Part shown: positions 49,744-59,475 of the stretch, piece after piece
Layout of the letters: each line of letters opens with the position of its first letter
Position numbering within the stretch: position 1 is the first letter of the stretch
Source: Solirubrobacteraceae bacterium
GTDB taxonomy: Bacteria; Actinomycetota; Thermoleophilia; Solirubrobacterales; Solirubrobacteraceae
Direction of reading: 5' to 3'
Length of the DNA: 64,000 nucleotides
NCBI GenBank assembly: GCA_025934395.1
Contig: JAICYC010000004.1
Coordinates: 1-64,000, forward strand
Position numbers and translations under genes: made by a program
The notes under the pieces: generated by a model
Database searches by the model: none
What the model saw: the letters and a program-made list of their open reading frames with translations, nothing else
Told to the model about the DNA's origin: nothing

Positions 49744-50417
49744 TGCTGCTCGCAGACCTGCTCGACGAGCTGCCCGACGGCCTGGCCCGGCAGGTCTTCA
49801 CCCACGCCTCCTGGAGCGAGCGCCGCAGCGACTCCTACACGCGCCTGGCGTTCCTCGGCGACAGCGTGCTGTCGCTGGCGGTGACCGCCTACCTGTACCC
49901 GCGCCTGGAGGCGGAGCGCTTCGGGGCGGGACGCCTGACGAAGATCCGCGCGCAGGCGGTCTCCGGGGTCTCGTGCCGCGCCGTGGCCGAGCGCCTGGGG
50001 CTCCCGGAGCGGCTGCGGGCGGCGGCTCCGAGTGCGGTCCGCGGCAGCGCCGGCGCGCTGGTCGGGACCGAGCGCGTGCTCGCCTCGGTGATCGAGGCGG
50101 TGATCGGCGCGTGCTACCTGCACGCGGGATACGAGCGCACCGCGGAGGCCGTGGTGGAGGCCTTCACCCCCGAGATCGAGGGTGCGCTCGAGCACCCGGT
50201 GGACTTCAAGTCGGCGCTGCAGGAGCTGCTGGCCCGGCGCGGCGAGGTCGTCGCCTACGAGGTGACCGGGGAGGACGGGCCTCCCCACGAGCGCACCTAC
50301 ACGGTCCAGGCGCGGATCGACGGGCGCGCGGCGGGGAGCGGCAGCGGCCGCAGCAAGAAGCACGCCGAGCAGGAGGCCGCCCGCGTGACCGTGGAGCAGC
50401 TGGAGCTGCAGGGGTGA
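49743..50417 (+). CDS. rnc: Ribonuclease III
   Basis: HASWSERRSDSYTRLAFLGDSVLSLAVTAYLY; C-terminal dsRBD GSGSGRSKKHAEQEAARVTVEQL. Confidence 0.93.
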   Translation: MLLADLLDELPDGLARQVFTHASWSERRSDSYTRLAFLGDSVLSLAVTAYLYPRLEAERFGAGRLTKIRAQAVSGVSCRAVAERLGLPERLRAAAPSAVRGSAGALVGTERVLASVIEAVIGACYLHAGYERTAEAVVEAFTPEIEGALEHPVDFKSALQELLARRGEVVAYEVTGEDGPPHERTYTVQARIDGRAAGSGSGRSKKHAEQEAARVTVEQLELQG

Positions 50418-50424
50418 AGGGGAC

Positions 50425-53400
50425 GTGGCGATGCGGCTGAAGTCGGTCACGCTGAAGGGGTTCAAGTCGTTCCCCGACCGCACACGGCTCGACTTCGGAC
50501 CGGGTGTGAGCGTCGTCGTCGGCCCGAACGGCTCGGGCAAGTCGAACGTCACCGACGCGGTCCTGTGGGCGATGGGCGAGCAGTCGCCGCTCGCGATCCG
50601 CGGGCAGTCGATGCAGGACGTGATCTTCGGCGGCGGCCACGGCGTCCAGCCGCGCAGCTCGGCCGAGGTGGAGATCGTGCTCGACAACGGCGACGGCACC
50701 GTCGACCTCCCCCTCAGCGAGATCTCGATCACCCGGCGCCTGGACCGCAACGGCGACGGCGGCTACATGCTCAACGGCGCCCGCTGCCGCCTGACGGACG
50801 TGATCGAGGTGCTCTCGGACACGGGGCTCGGCAAGGAGAGCCACTCCGTGATCTCGCAGGGCCGCGTCGACTCGATCGTGATCTCCAAGCCGCGTGAGCG
50901 GCGGCTGCTGATCGAGGAGGCAGCGGGGCTGGGCAAGCACCGAAAGCGACGCCGCCGCGCCCAGCTGAAGCTCGAGCGCACGCAGGAGAACCTCGACCGG
51001 GCGCTCGATGTCGAGCGCGAGGCGCGCACCCGGCTGCGCCCCCTCAAGCGCCAGGCAGAAGCGGCGGAGCTGCACGAGCGCTTGGAGCTGCAGATCCTGC
51101 AGGCGCGCATGGAGATCGCCCGCGAGACAGCCCGCGCACGGGGTCTGGAGGTGCAGGACGCAGAGCGAGAGGTCGCCGCGGCGCGCGAGCGGCGCGGCCG
51201 GATCGAGACGAGCCTCGCGGAGATCGTCGCGCGGCGCGACGCCGCCGAGCGGGCGCTCGCGGAGCGCTCCGAGGCCCACGACCGGCTCGCGCGCGCCGTC
51301 TACGACGCGCGCTCGGCCCACGAGCGCATCGGGCTGCGCGCCGAGCAGGCGAGCGGCTCCGCACAGGCGCTCGCGCGGCGGATCGAGCGCTGCGACCGGG
51401 AGCTGGGCGAGCTCGACCAGGATCGCGCGGCCGACGCCGGCGCCGGCGCCGGGCGCGATCGCGCCGAGGCCGATCGGGTCGCTGCGCTCGAGACCGAGCT
51501 CGCCGAGCTGCACGCCGCGCACGAGCGGGAGCTGGCCGAGCAGACCGTGGAGCTCGCCGCCGAGCACGAGCGCAAGGGCGCGCAGCTCGCGCAGGCCGAG
51601 CAGGCAGCGGCGTCGACGCGCGAGGCGCTCGGCGGCGTGGAGGGCGAGCTCGAGCGTGCGCGCGCCGGCCTCGCCGATGCCGAACGTAAGGCGCAGCTCG
51701 CCCGGCGCGAGGCCGAGCGCGTCGGGGCGGAGCTCGCCGCCGTCAACCAGTTCCTGCGCGCCCATGTCCCGCTCGGGGCGGGGGCCGCCGGCCGCAGCGC
51801 GCTCGGGCACGAGCTGCGCGTACGCGACGGCTACGAGCTCGCGCTCGCCGCTGCGCTCGGGGGACGCCTGGACGCGGTGCTGGTGGACGACGTCGGCCGC
51901 GCGCACCAGGTGCTCGACGGCGCGGGGCCCGACGGTGGCGCTGCGCTCGTCGCGCGCGCGGTGGGCGCCGCGGAGGCGGGCGGCGGGCAGCCACCCGCCC
52001 CCGGGGCGAAGCGGCTGCTCGACCTCGTGAGCGGGCCACCCGAGGCGATGGAGCGGGCGCGCGGGCTGCTCGCCGAGGCGTGGGTGTGCGACCGGCTCGA
52101 CGGGCTCGCAGACGGGTTCTCGGGGATCGCTGTCACGCGCGAGGGTCGGGTGTGGTTCGCAGCCTGGGGCGAGCTTCGACAGCTCGCCGCGGGCGGCAGC
52201 GAGCGCCTGCTGGCGCGCCGCAACGAGCGCGACCGGCTCGTGGCGGCCGTCGAGGAGGCCGCGGTTGCTGAGCGCGCTGCATCCGCCGAGCGCGAGCGCG
52301 CCGAGGAAGAGCTCGCGGGCGCGGAGGAGCGCCTGGCGGCCGCGGACGGAGAGGCACGCCGCGCCGAGCGCGCGAGCGTGGAGGCGCGTGAGGCGCACCG
52401 CCACAGCGGGTGGCTGCTGGAGGAGCGCCGGCGCGACCCCGCCCGGGGCGCAGTCGCGGTGCGGATCGCGGAGATCGAGGGCGAGCTCGCCGCGGAGCGG
52501 CGCGGCCTGGCGCGCCGGGAGCGCGAGTCCCGTGACCGCGAGGCGCGGCTCGCGCGCACCCGCGCGCAGATCGCGGCCGACCGCGGGGCGTTGCCGCTCG
52601 CCGAACGTCTGAGCCGGGTGCTGGAGGCGGCGGGCGAGGTGGCGCTCGCGCGCGTGGCGGCGCTCGATGCGACGCTCGCGCAGGACCGCGCCTCCGGCGA
52701 GCAGATGGCCGAGGAGCTGCGCGCCTGCGCTGCGCAGGAGTCCGAGATCCAGGGCTCGCTGCGGGTGGCGGGCGAGGCGGTGACGGTCGCCGAGGTGGCC
52801 GCCCAGCGCGTTCGCGACCAGCTCGAGGAGGCGGAGCTGGAGCTGCGCGGGATCCGCGAGCGGCTGGGCGCAGCGGACCCGGAGGAGACGGAGCCCGCGG
52901 CGGCGCTCAGCGAGGAGGAGGCCGCCACGCTGCGCGAGCGGATCGCGCGCCTGCAGCGCCGGCGGGAGCTGCTCGGCCCTGTGAACCCGCTTGCTGCCGA
53001 CGAGTACGAGCAGGCGGTCGCCCACGGGGAGGAGCTCGAGGCCCAGCGCGAGGACCTCGAGAGCGCGCTGCGCGAGCTGCGCGGCCTGATCCGGGAGACC
53101 GACCGCCAGATCCAGGAGGCGTTCGAGCAGACGTTCACGGCGGCCTCCCGCAACTTCGAAGAGCTCGTCGGCGACGTGTTCCCCGGCGGCAGCGGTCGCC
53201 TGCGCCTCGTGGAGGACGAACGCGGCCCGAGCCCGGTGCTGGGCGGGGCCGAGCTGCCGGGCGAGGGCGAGGACGGCGAGGCCGCGGCCGACGAGGAGGC
53301 CGAGGCGGAGCTCGCCGCCCAGGAGGAGCAGTTCCCGGGCGTGGAGATCGAGATCACCCCCGCCGGCAAGTCGACCAAGCGGCTCACGCTGCTCTCGGGC

Positions 53401-53706
53401 GGCGAGAAGTCGATGACCGCGCTCGCGTTCCTGTTCGCGGTGTTCCTCGCGCGCCCCTGCCCGTTCTACATCCTCGACGAGGTCGAGGCGGCGCTCGACG
53501 ATCTGAACCTCGACCGCTTCCTCGCGCTGCTGCGGCGCTTCTCCGACCGCGCCCAGTTCATCGTGATCACCCACCAGAAGCGCACGATGGAGGCTGCCGA
53601 CTCGCTGTACGGGGTCTCGATGGGCTCCGACGGTGTCTCGAAGGTCCTCTCACGGCGGCTGCCCCCCGCGCAGCGCGAGCTGGCGGAGGTGGCCGAGGTC
53701 GCCTAG
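50425..53706 (+). CDS. smc: Chromosome segregation protein SMC
   Basis: MRLKSVTLKGFKSFPDRTRLDFGPGVSVVVGPNGSGKSNVTDAVLWAMGEQS; LTLLSGGEKSMTALAFLFAVF; PFYILDEVEAALDDLN. Confidence 0.96.
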   Translation: MAMRLKSVTLKGFKSFPDRTRLDFGPGVSVVVGPNGSGKSNVTDAVLWAMGEQSPLAIRGQSMQDVIFGGGHGVQPRSSAEVEIVLDNGDGTVDLPLSEISITRRLDRNGDGGYMLNGARCRLTDVIEVLSDTGLGKESHSVISQGRVDSIVISKPRERRLLIEEAAGLGKHRKRRRRAQLKLERTQENLDRALDVEREARTRLRPLKRQAEAAELHERLELQILQARMEIARETARARGLEVQDAEREVAAARERRGRIETSLAEIVARRDAAERALAERSEAHDRLARAVYDARSAHERIGLRAEQASGSAQALARRIERCDRELGELDQDRAADAGAGAGRDRAEADRVAALETELAELHAAHERELAEQTVELAAEHERKGAQLAQAEQAAASTREALGGVEGELERARAGLADAERKAQLARREAERVGAELAAVNQFLRAHVPLGAGAAGRSALGHELRVRDGYELALAAALGGRLDAVLVDDVGRAHQVLDGAGPDGGAALVARAVGAAEAGGGQPPAPGAKRLLDLVSGPPEAMERARGLLAEAWVCDRLDGLADGFSGIAVTREGRVWFAAWGELRQLAAGGSERLLARRNERDRLVAAVEEAAVAERAASAERERAEEELAGAEERLAAADGEARRAERASVEAREAHRHSGWLLEERRRDPARGAVAVRIAEIEGELAAERRGLARRERESRDREARLARTRAQIAADRGALPLAERLSRVLEAAGEVALARVAALDATLAQDRASGEQMAEELRACAAQESEIQGSLRVAGEAVTVAEVAAQRVRDQLEEAELELRGIRERLGAADPEETEPAAALSEEEAATLRERIARLQRRRELLGPVNPLAADEYEQAVAHGEELEAQREDLESALRELRGLIRETDRQIQEAFEQTFTAASRNFEELVGDVFPGGSGRLRLVEDERGPSPVLGGAELPGEGEDGEAAADEEAEAELAAQEEQFPGVEIEITPAGKSTKRLTLLSGGEKSMTALAFLFAVFLARPCPFYILDEVEAALDDLNLDRFLALLRRFSDRAQFIVITHQKRTMEAADSLYGVSMGSDGVSKVLSRRLPPAQRELAEVAEVA

Positions 53707-53730
53707 CGGCGGTGCTACAGTCGCGCGCCC

Positions 53731-54729
53731 GTGCCCCGCGACTGGAGCGAGATGTTCATCACGAACGGCGCCGCCGAGGGCGGGCAACCCGCCGCCGAGC
53801 CCGAGCCGGAGCGTCGCCGGGGCCTGTTCAGCAGGCTGCGCGAGAGCATGGCGCGCACGCGCGAGGCGCTGGGCACCGAGGTCCAGGCGACGCTGTTCGG
53901 CACGCTCGACGGCGAGACGTTCGAACGCCTCGAGGAGGCGCTGATCATGGCCGACGTGGGAGCTGCCACGACCGCGGTGGTGGTGCAGACGCTCGAGGAC
54001 GAGGCGCAGAGGGGCGCGCTCGAGGGCGGCGCGGCGCTGAGCGAGCGTCTGATCGGCCTGCTCGCCGAGACGGCCACCGCGGGCGAGCCGCGGATCGACC
54101 TGCGCTCCGAGCCGACGGTGATCCTGGCGGTGGGCGTCAACGGCACCGGCAAGACCACCACGATCGGCAAGCTCGCCTGGCACCTGCGCGAGCAGCTCGG
54201 CTGCACGGTGCTGCTCGCCGCCGCCGACACCTTCCGCGCGGCGGCGCGCGAGCAGCTCGAAGGCTGGGCGCAGCGCGCGGGCTGCGAGATCGTCGTCGGC
54301 GAGGAGGGCTCGGACCCCGGCGCGGTCGCGTTCGAGGCGATCGGCGCGGCGCGCGCGAACGGCGTGGACGTGGTGATCGTGGATACCGCCGGGCGGTTGC
54401 ACACGCAGGACGACCTGATGGCCGAGCTCGAGAAGATCCGCCGCGTGATCGGGCGCCAGCTCGACGGCGCCCCGCACGAGACGCTGCTCACGATCGACGC
54501 GACCACCGGCCAGAACGGCCTGCGCCAGGCGCAGCTGTTCGCGCGCTCCGCCGAGGTCACGGGCGTGGTGCTGACGAAGCTCGACGGCACCGCGCGCGGC
54601 GGCATCGCGCTCGCGATCGCGCGCGAGCTGGATCTCCCGGTGAAGCTGATCGGGGTGGGGGAGTCGGTCGAGGACCTGCGCCCCTTCGACCCCGACGAAT
54701 TCGCCCGCGCCCTGATCGCGACGGGCTAG
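53731..54729 (+). CDS. ftsY: Signal recognition particle receptor FtsY
   Basis: ILAVGVNGTGKTTTIGKLAWHLRE; AAADTFRAAAREQLEGWAQR; VDTAGRLHTQDDLMAEL; LTKLDGTARGG. Confidence 0.95.
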   Translation: MPRDWSEMFITNGAAEGGQPAAEPEPERRRGLFSRLRESMARTREALGTEVQATLFGTLDGETFERLEEALIMADVGAATTAVVVQTLEDEAQRGALEGGAALSERLIGLLAETATAGEPRIDLRSEPTVILAVGVNGTGKTTTIGKLAWHLREQLGCTVLLAAADTFRAAAREQLEGWAQRAGCEIVVGEEGSDPGAVAFEAIGAARANGVDVVIVDTAGRLHTQDDLMAELEKIRRVIGRQLDGAPHETLLTIDATTGQNGLRQAQLFARSAEVTGVVLTKLDGTARGGIALAIARELDLPVKLIGVGESVEDLRPFDPDEFARALIATG

Positions 54730-54770
54730 AACACACCCGGACCCGTCGCCGCAGCGGCATAATCTGAACT

Positions 54771-55202
54771 ATGGGCTGGATCCTCTGGGTCGTGGCTGCG
54801 TGCGCTTTCGGGTTGGGGGAGCTGCACACGGGCGGCTTCTACCTGCTGCCGTTCGCCCTCGGCGCCGCGCTCGCGGCGGTCGTCACGCTGCTCGGCGTCG
54901 GCGCGTTGCTGTCGAGCATCGTGTTCGTCCTCGCGTCGGGGATCGTCGTGCTCACGCTGCGCCCCGTCGCGCGGCGCCACCGGCGCTTGCCGCCCCCGAT
55001 CCGGACGGGCGCAGCGGCGCTGATCGGACACCGCGCGATGGTGCTCGAGCGCATCGCCAACGACGAGGGCTCCGGCTGTGTGCGGATCGACAACGGCGAG
55101 GTGTGGACCGCGCGCAGCTTCGACGACGACACCGTGATCGAGGCCGGCGAAAAGGTCGAGGTCGTGGAAATACGCGGTGCCACCGCACTGGTGATGCATT
55201 GA
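54771..55202 (+). CDS. NfeD-like membrane protein
   Basis: N-terminal TM helices, C-terminal OB-like domain LIGHRAMVLERIANDEGSGCVRIDNGEVWTARSFDDDTVIEAGEKVEVVEIRGATALV; adjacent SPFH gene. Confidence 0.88.
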   Translation: MGWILWVVAACAFGLGELHTGGFYLLPFALGAALAAVVTLLGVGALLSSIVFVLASGIVVLTLRPVARRHRRLPPPIRTGAAALIGHRAMVLERIANDEGSGCVRIDNGEVWTARSFDDDTVIEAGEKVEVVEIRGATALVMH

Positions 55203-55260
55203 GTCAGAAAGTGCGCTCTCGGTCGCAGCGACCGGGCGGGCGACCCAGAAAGGAACACAA

Positions 55261-56199
55261 ATGGCAGCTCTGATCGTGATCGCCGTGATCGTCGTGTTCG
55301 CGCTGTTCGTGGCCGCACGGTCGATCCGCGTGATCCCGCAGGCGCGCGCGGGCGTGGTGGAGCGCCTCGGGCGCTACAGCCGCACGCTCGAACCCGGCCT
55401 GACGATCGTCACGCCGTTCATCGACCGTGTCCGCCCGCTCGTCGACCTGCGTGAGCAGGTCGTCAACTTCTCGCCCCAGTCGGTCATCACCGAGGACAAC
55501 GTCGTCGTGGGTATCGAGACGGTCCTGTACTTCACGATCACCGACCCGCGTTCGGCGACCTACGAGATCGCCAACCCACTGCAGGCGATCGAGCAGCTGA
55601 CCGTAACCACGCTGCGCAACGTGATCGGCGGGCTGACGCTCGAGGCGACGCTGACCTCGCGCGAGAACGTGAACGCGGAGCTGCGCACGGTGCTCGACGA
55701 GGCGACCGGCAAGTGGGGCATCCGCATCAACCGCGTGGAGATCAAGTCGGTCGACCCGCCGCCGGACATCAAGACGGCGATGGAGAAGCAGATGCGCGCC
55801 GAGCGCGACCGCCGCGCCGCGATCCTCACCGCGGAAGGCGAGAAGCAGTCGCAGATCCTCACGGCGGAGGGTGCGAAGCAGGCCGCCGTGCTGAACGCCG
55901 AAGGCGCGCAGCAGGCGGCGGTGCTCGACGCCGAGGGCGAGCGCCAGGCGGCGATCCTGCGCGCGGAGGGCGAAGCGAAGGCGATCGACAGGGTCTTCAA
56001 GGCGATCCACGAGGGCAAACCCGATCGCACGTTGCTGAGCTACGAATACCTGAAGATGCTGCCGCTGCTCGCCGAAGGCGACGCGAACAAGGTGTTCGTC
56101 GTGCCATCCGAGTTCGCAGAAGCGTTCGGCGGGATCGGCGAGGCGCTGCGCGGCCGCCTCGAGCCGCCCGCGCCACCTCGGCCTCCGCACGAGGACTGA
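55261..56199 (+). CDS. SPFH/band 7 (stomatin-like) membrane protein
   Basis: ARSIRVIPQARAGVVERLGRYSRTLEPGLTIVTPFIDRVRPLVDLREQVV; AEGEKQSQILTAEGAKQAAVLNAEG repeats. Confidence 0.92.
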   Translation: MAALIVIAVIVVFALFVAARSIRVIPQARAGVVERLGRYSRTLEPGLTIVTPFIDRVRPLVDLREQVVNFSPQSVITEDNVVVGIETVLYFTITDPRSATYEIANPLQAIEQLTVTTLRNVIGGLTLEATLTSRENVNAELRTVLDEATGKWGIRINRVEIKSVDPPPDIKTAMEKQMRAERDRRAAILTAEGEKQSQILTAEGAKQAAVLNAEGAQQAAVLDAEGERQAAILRAEGEAKAIDRVFKAIHEGKPDRTLLSYEYLKMLPLLAEGDANKVFVVPSEFAEAFGGIGEALRGRLEPPAPPRPPHED

Positions 56200-56253
56200 C
56201 CCGCCCGGCAGCCGCCCGGCGGCACGCGCGCCCAGGGGTGCGAGAATCGGACC

Positions 56254-57594
56254 GTGTTCGACTCGCTCGCCGAGAAACTGCAGGGGACGCTCCAGGACGT
56301 CCGCCAGCACGGCAACCTCACCGAGGAGGACGTCGACGGCGCGATGCGCGAGATCCGCCTCGCGCTGCTGGAGGCTGACGTCAACTTCAAGGTGGTGCGT
56401 CAGTTCACCGCGCAGGTGAAGGAGCGCTGCCTCGGCGCCGAGGTGGTCGGCAGGCTCGGCGCAGGCCAGCAGGTCGTCAAGATCGTCGACGAAGAGCTCA
56501 CGGCGCTGATGGGCGGCGCCGCGAGCGAGCTCTCGTTCTCGCCGCGCCCGCCGACCGTGATCCTGATGGCGGGGCTGCAGGGCTCAGGCAAGACCACCGC
56601 CACGGCGAAGCTCGCGCGGCTGCTGCGTGAGGAGGGGTCGAGCGCGGTGGCGGTGGCCGCCTGCGACGTGTACCGCCCCGCCGCGGTCGAGCAGCTCGTC
56701 AAGGTCGGCGGCCAGGCCGGTGCGGAGGTCTACAACCGCGGCGCGCCCACTCCCGAGCACGACCCCGTCGAGATCGCCGCGTGGGCGCTCGAGCGGGCGC
56801 GGGCGGACGGCAAGGACGTGCTGATCGTCGACACCAGCGGGCGCCTGCACGTCGACGAGGAGCTGATGGCCGAGCTCGTCGCGATCCGCGACGCCGTCAA
56901 ACCCCACCAGGTCCTGCTCGTCGTGGACGCGATGACCGGTCAGGACGCCGTCAACGTCGCGGAGAGCTTCGCCGAGGCGGTGCAGTTCGACGGCGTGGTG
57001 ATGAGCAAGCTCGACGGCGACGCGCGGGGCGGCGCGGCGCTGTCGGTGAAGGCGGTCACGGGCAAGCCGATCCTGTTCGCCTCCACGGGCGAGAAGCTCG
57101 ACCAGTTCGAGCGCTTCCACCCCGACCGGATCGCCCAGCGGATCCTCGGGATGGGCGACGTGATGACGCTGATCGAGAAAGCCGAGCGCGAGTTCGACGA
57201 GGACGAGGCCCGCGAGCTCGAGCGCAAGCTGCGCCGCAACGAGTTCGGCCTCGACGACTTCCTCGACCAGCTCCGGACGATCCGCAAAATGGGCCCGCTC
57301 ACCAACGTCCTCGGGATGATCCCCGGCCTCGCCGGGCACCAGCTCTCCAACATGAAGGTCGACGAGCGCGAGATCGACAGGATCCAGGCGATCATCCTCT
57401 CGATGACCGTCGAGGAGCGCCGCCGACCGGAGCTCATCAACGGCTCGCGTCGCCTGCGCATCGCGCGCGGCTCCGGCACCACCGTCCAGCACGTCAACCG
57501 CCTCGTCAAGCAGTTCGGCGAGACGCGCAAGGTGATGAGGCAGATCGGGCGGGGGCGCATGCCGGATATCGGCGCCCTGATGCGCAACCGCTGA
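56254..57594 (+). CDS. ffh: Signal recognition particle protein Ffh
   Basis: ILMAGLQGSGKTTATAKLARLL; VDTSGRLHVDEELMAEL; SKLDGDARGGAALSV; C-terminal M domain with SRRLRIARGSGTTVQHVNRLVKQF. Confidence 0.96.
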   Translation: MFDSLAEKLQGTLQDVRQHGNLTEEDVDGAMREIRLALLEADVNFKVVRQFTAQVKERCLGAEVVGRLGAGQQVVKIVDEELTALMGGAASELSFSPRPPTVILMAGLQGSGKTTATAKLARLLREEGSSAVAVAACDVYRPAAVEQLVKVGGQAGAEVYNRGAPTPEHDPVEIAAWALERARADGKDVLIVDTSGRLHVDEELMAELVAIRDAVKPHQVLLVVDAMTGQDAVNVAESFAEAVQFDGVVMSKLDGDARGGAALSVKAVTGKPILFASTGEKLDQFERFHPDRIAQRILGMGDVMTLIEKAEREFDEDEARELERKLRRNEFGLDDFLDQLRTIRKMGPLTNVLGMIPGLAGHQLSNMKVDEREIDRIQAIILSMTVEERRRPELINGSRRLRIARGSGTTVQHVNRLVKQFGETRKVMRQIGRGRMPDIGALMRNR

Positions 57595-57831
57595 GCGGGC
57601 CGATGGCCGGCGCCTCGCGGCGTCCTCGGTCGCTCGCGTGCCGGCCGGTTCGGGGATGCGAGCGTCAGCGAGTGTCTCCGGGTTCGGCACGCTTCGCTTC
57701 CTGCGTCCTTGCGAGGCTTGACCCTCGGCCCGCTCGGGAGGCCGCCTTACCGGGCTGCGAGTCGCCGATCGCGTGGTAGGCCGCGGCGCTTCGGGGTAGC
57801 GGCACCCGTGAGCCGCAATCCGGGAGGTCCA

Positions 57832-58806
57832 GTGACAACCACCATCGAGCAGCAGCTGAGCTACTACCTGCAGGACGCGCACGCAATCGAGCTGCAGGCG
57901 CTCGAACAGGTCAAGCGGGCGCCGAAGATCGCGGGAGACCCCGAGATCGCGAAGGCCTTCGAAGATCACCTCGGCGAGACGGAGCGTCACCGGCGCGACG
58001 TGGAGGGCAGGCTGGAGGCGAGGGCCTGGCGGCCGGTGCCCCAGAAGGACATCACCGCGAGGGTGACGGGGGTGGGGATGGCGATGTTCGCGCGCTTCCA
58101 GCCGGACACCCCCGGCAAGCTCGTGGCGCACGCGTCCTCCTACGAGCGGATGGAGCTCGCCGCCTACGACCTGCTCGCGCGGATCGCGGAGCGGGCGGGC
58201 GACGAAGAGACCGCGCGCATCGCGCGGCTGATCGAGCAGGAGGAGCGGGCGATGGCGGAGCGCCTCGCCGCGTGCTTCGACCGCGCGGTCGATGCGTCGC
58301 TGCGCGATCTCGGCCGCGAGAGCGTGGCGAAGCAGCTCGACAAGTACCTCGCAGACGCGCACGCGATCGAGCAGCAGGCGGCGAAGCTCCTCGAGAAGGC
58401 GCCCAAGATGGCCGGCTCGAGCGGGCTGGAGCATGCCTACGAAGAGCACCTCGAGGAGACGCGCCACCACGCGGAGCTCCTGGAGGGCCGCCTCGGCGCC
58501 CGCGGCGCGAGCCACTCCTCGCTGAAGGACACGGCGCTCCGGCTGGGCGCGCTCAACCTGGGCACGTTCATGCGCGTGCAGGCCGACACGCCCGCGAAGC
58601 TCGCAGCCTTCGCCTACGCGTTCGAGCACCTCGAGATCGCCTCCTACGAGCTCCTGAAACGGGTTGCAGCGCGTGCAGAGGACGCCGAGACGATCGCCGC
58701 GGCCGACGAGATCATCGCGCAGGAGCGGGCGGCGGCGGATCGCGTCCACGGCCTCTTCGACGAGGCGCTGGCAGCATCGCTGGAGGAGTCCGGCGTGGCC
58801 GTCTGA
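57832..58806 (+). CDS. Two-domain YciF/DUF892-like ferritin-like protein
   Basis: YYLQDAHAIELQALEQVKRAPKIAG...HLGETERHRRDVEGRLEAR repeated as YLADAHAIEQQAAKLLEKAPKMAG...HLEETRHHAELLEGRLGAR. Confidence 0.8.
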   Translation: MTTTIEQQLSYYLQDAHAIELQALEQVKRAPKIAGDPEIAKAFEDHLGETERHRRDVEGRLEARAWRPVPQKDITARVTGVGMAMFARFQPDTPGKLVAHASSYERMELAAYDLLARIAERAGDEETARIARLIEQEERAMAERLAACFDRAVDASLRDLGRESVAKQLDKYLADAHAIEQQAAKLLEKAPKMAGSSGLEHAYEEHLEETRHHAELLEGRLGARGASHSSLKDTALRLGALNLGTFMRVQADTPAKLAAFAYAFEHLEIASYELLKRVAARAEDAETIAAADEIIAQERAAADRVHGLFDEALAASLEESGVAV

Positions 58807-58912
58807 GGCGGCTCGGCGATGGAGCGCCCGTGCCGGGCCCGCACCGGCGCCAGCGGCGCGGGCGTCTCCGCAGTCGCCTCGGCACCCGCCCCGGCGCGGC
58901 CACCGTCTAAGC

Positions 58913-58947
58913 TCTCTGCCGCACAACAAGTGTCAAAGGCAGAGAGG
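58913..58947 (+). promoter_or_regulatory. 9-bp perfect inverted repeat CTCTCTGCC/GGCAGAGAG upstream of rpsP; 3' arm overlaps the Shine-Dalgarno region
   Basis: Read directly; 17-nt loop; rpsP GTG at 58953. Confidence 0.55.
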
Positions 58948-58952
58948 AACAC

Positions 58953-59207
58953 GTGGCGGTAAGGCTGAGGCTCACCCGGGTGGGCGGCAAGAAGGACCCG
59001 ATCTGGCGGGTGGTGGTCGCCGACCAGCGCTCACCGCGCGACGGTCGCGTGATCGAGACGATCGGGCACTACAACGCGCAGACGGACCCCTCGACGATCG
59101 TGATCGACGAGGAGCGCGCGCGCAGCTGGCTGGCGCGCGGCGCGCAGCCGTCGGACACGGTGCGCAAGCTGCTGCGCATCCAAGGCATCGAGACCCGCAC
59201 CGGCTAG
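58953..59207 (+). CDS. rpsP: 30S ribosomal protein S16
   Basis: [39 protein letters not shown]. Confidence 0.96.
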   Translation: MAVRLRLTRVGGKKDPIWRVVVADQRSPRDGRVIETIGHYNAQTDPSTIVIDEERARSWLARGAQPSDTVRKLLRIQGIETRTG

Positions 59208-59218
59208 GGCGCGCGCCG

Positions 59219-59467
59219 GTGGCCACGGAGAACCCCAGGCTGCTCCTGGAGTACCTCGCGGAAGGCCTCGTGGACGACCCCGACGCGGTCGAGGTGGAGC
59301 AGTTCGAGGAGGACGACGGCACGATCGTGCTCGAGCTGTGCGTCGGCAGCGACGACTACGGCCGCGTGATCGGCCGCGGCGGGCGCACCGCACACGCGCT
59401 GCGTGCGGTGGTCAAAGCGGCCGCTGCGGGCGACGGCTCGCACGTGCTCGTCGACATCGTCGATTGA
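59219..59467 (+). CDS. khpA: KH-domain RNA-binding protein KhpA
   Basis: LLEYLAEGLVDDPDAVEVEQFEED; DYGRVIGRGGRTAHALRAVVKAAA; between rpsP and rimM. Confidence 0.92.
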   Translation: MATENPRLLLEYLAEGLVDDPDAVEVEQFEEDDGTIVLELCVGSDDYGRVIGRGGRTAHALRAVVKAAAAGDGSHVLVDIVD

Positions 59468-59475
59468 GCGGAGGC

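Noticed and set aside
50206-53574. 1122-aa minus-strand ORF antisense to smc
   Set aside because: Low-complexity Arg/Leu/Ala/Glu-rich composition typical of high-GC shadow ORFs; the + strand encodes clear SMC motifs.
57595-57831. Possible 4.5S/SRP RNA or other ncRNA in the spacer after ffh
   Set aside because: The hairpin CGCTCGC/GCGAGCG exists, but no SRP RNA tetraloop/Alu-like core could be recognised; kept only as possible terminator.
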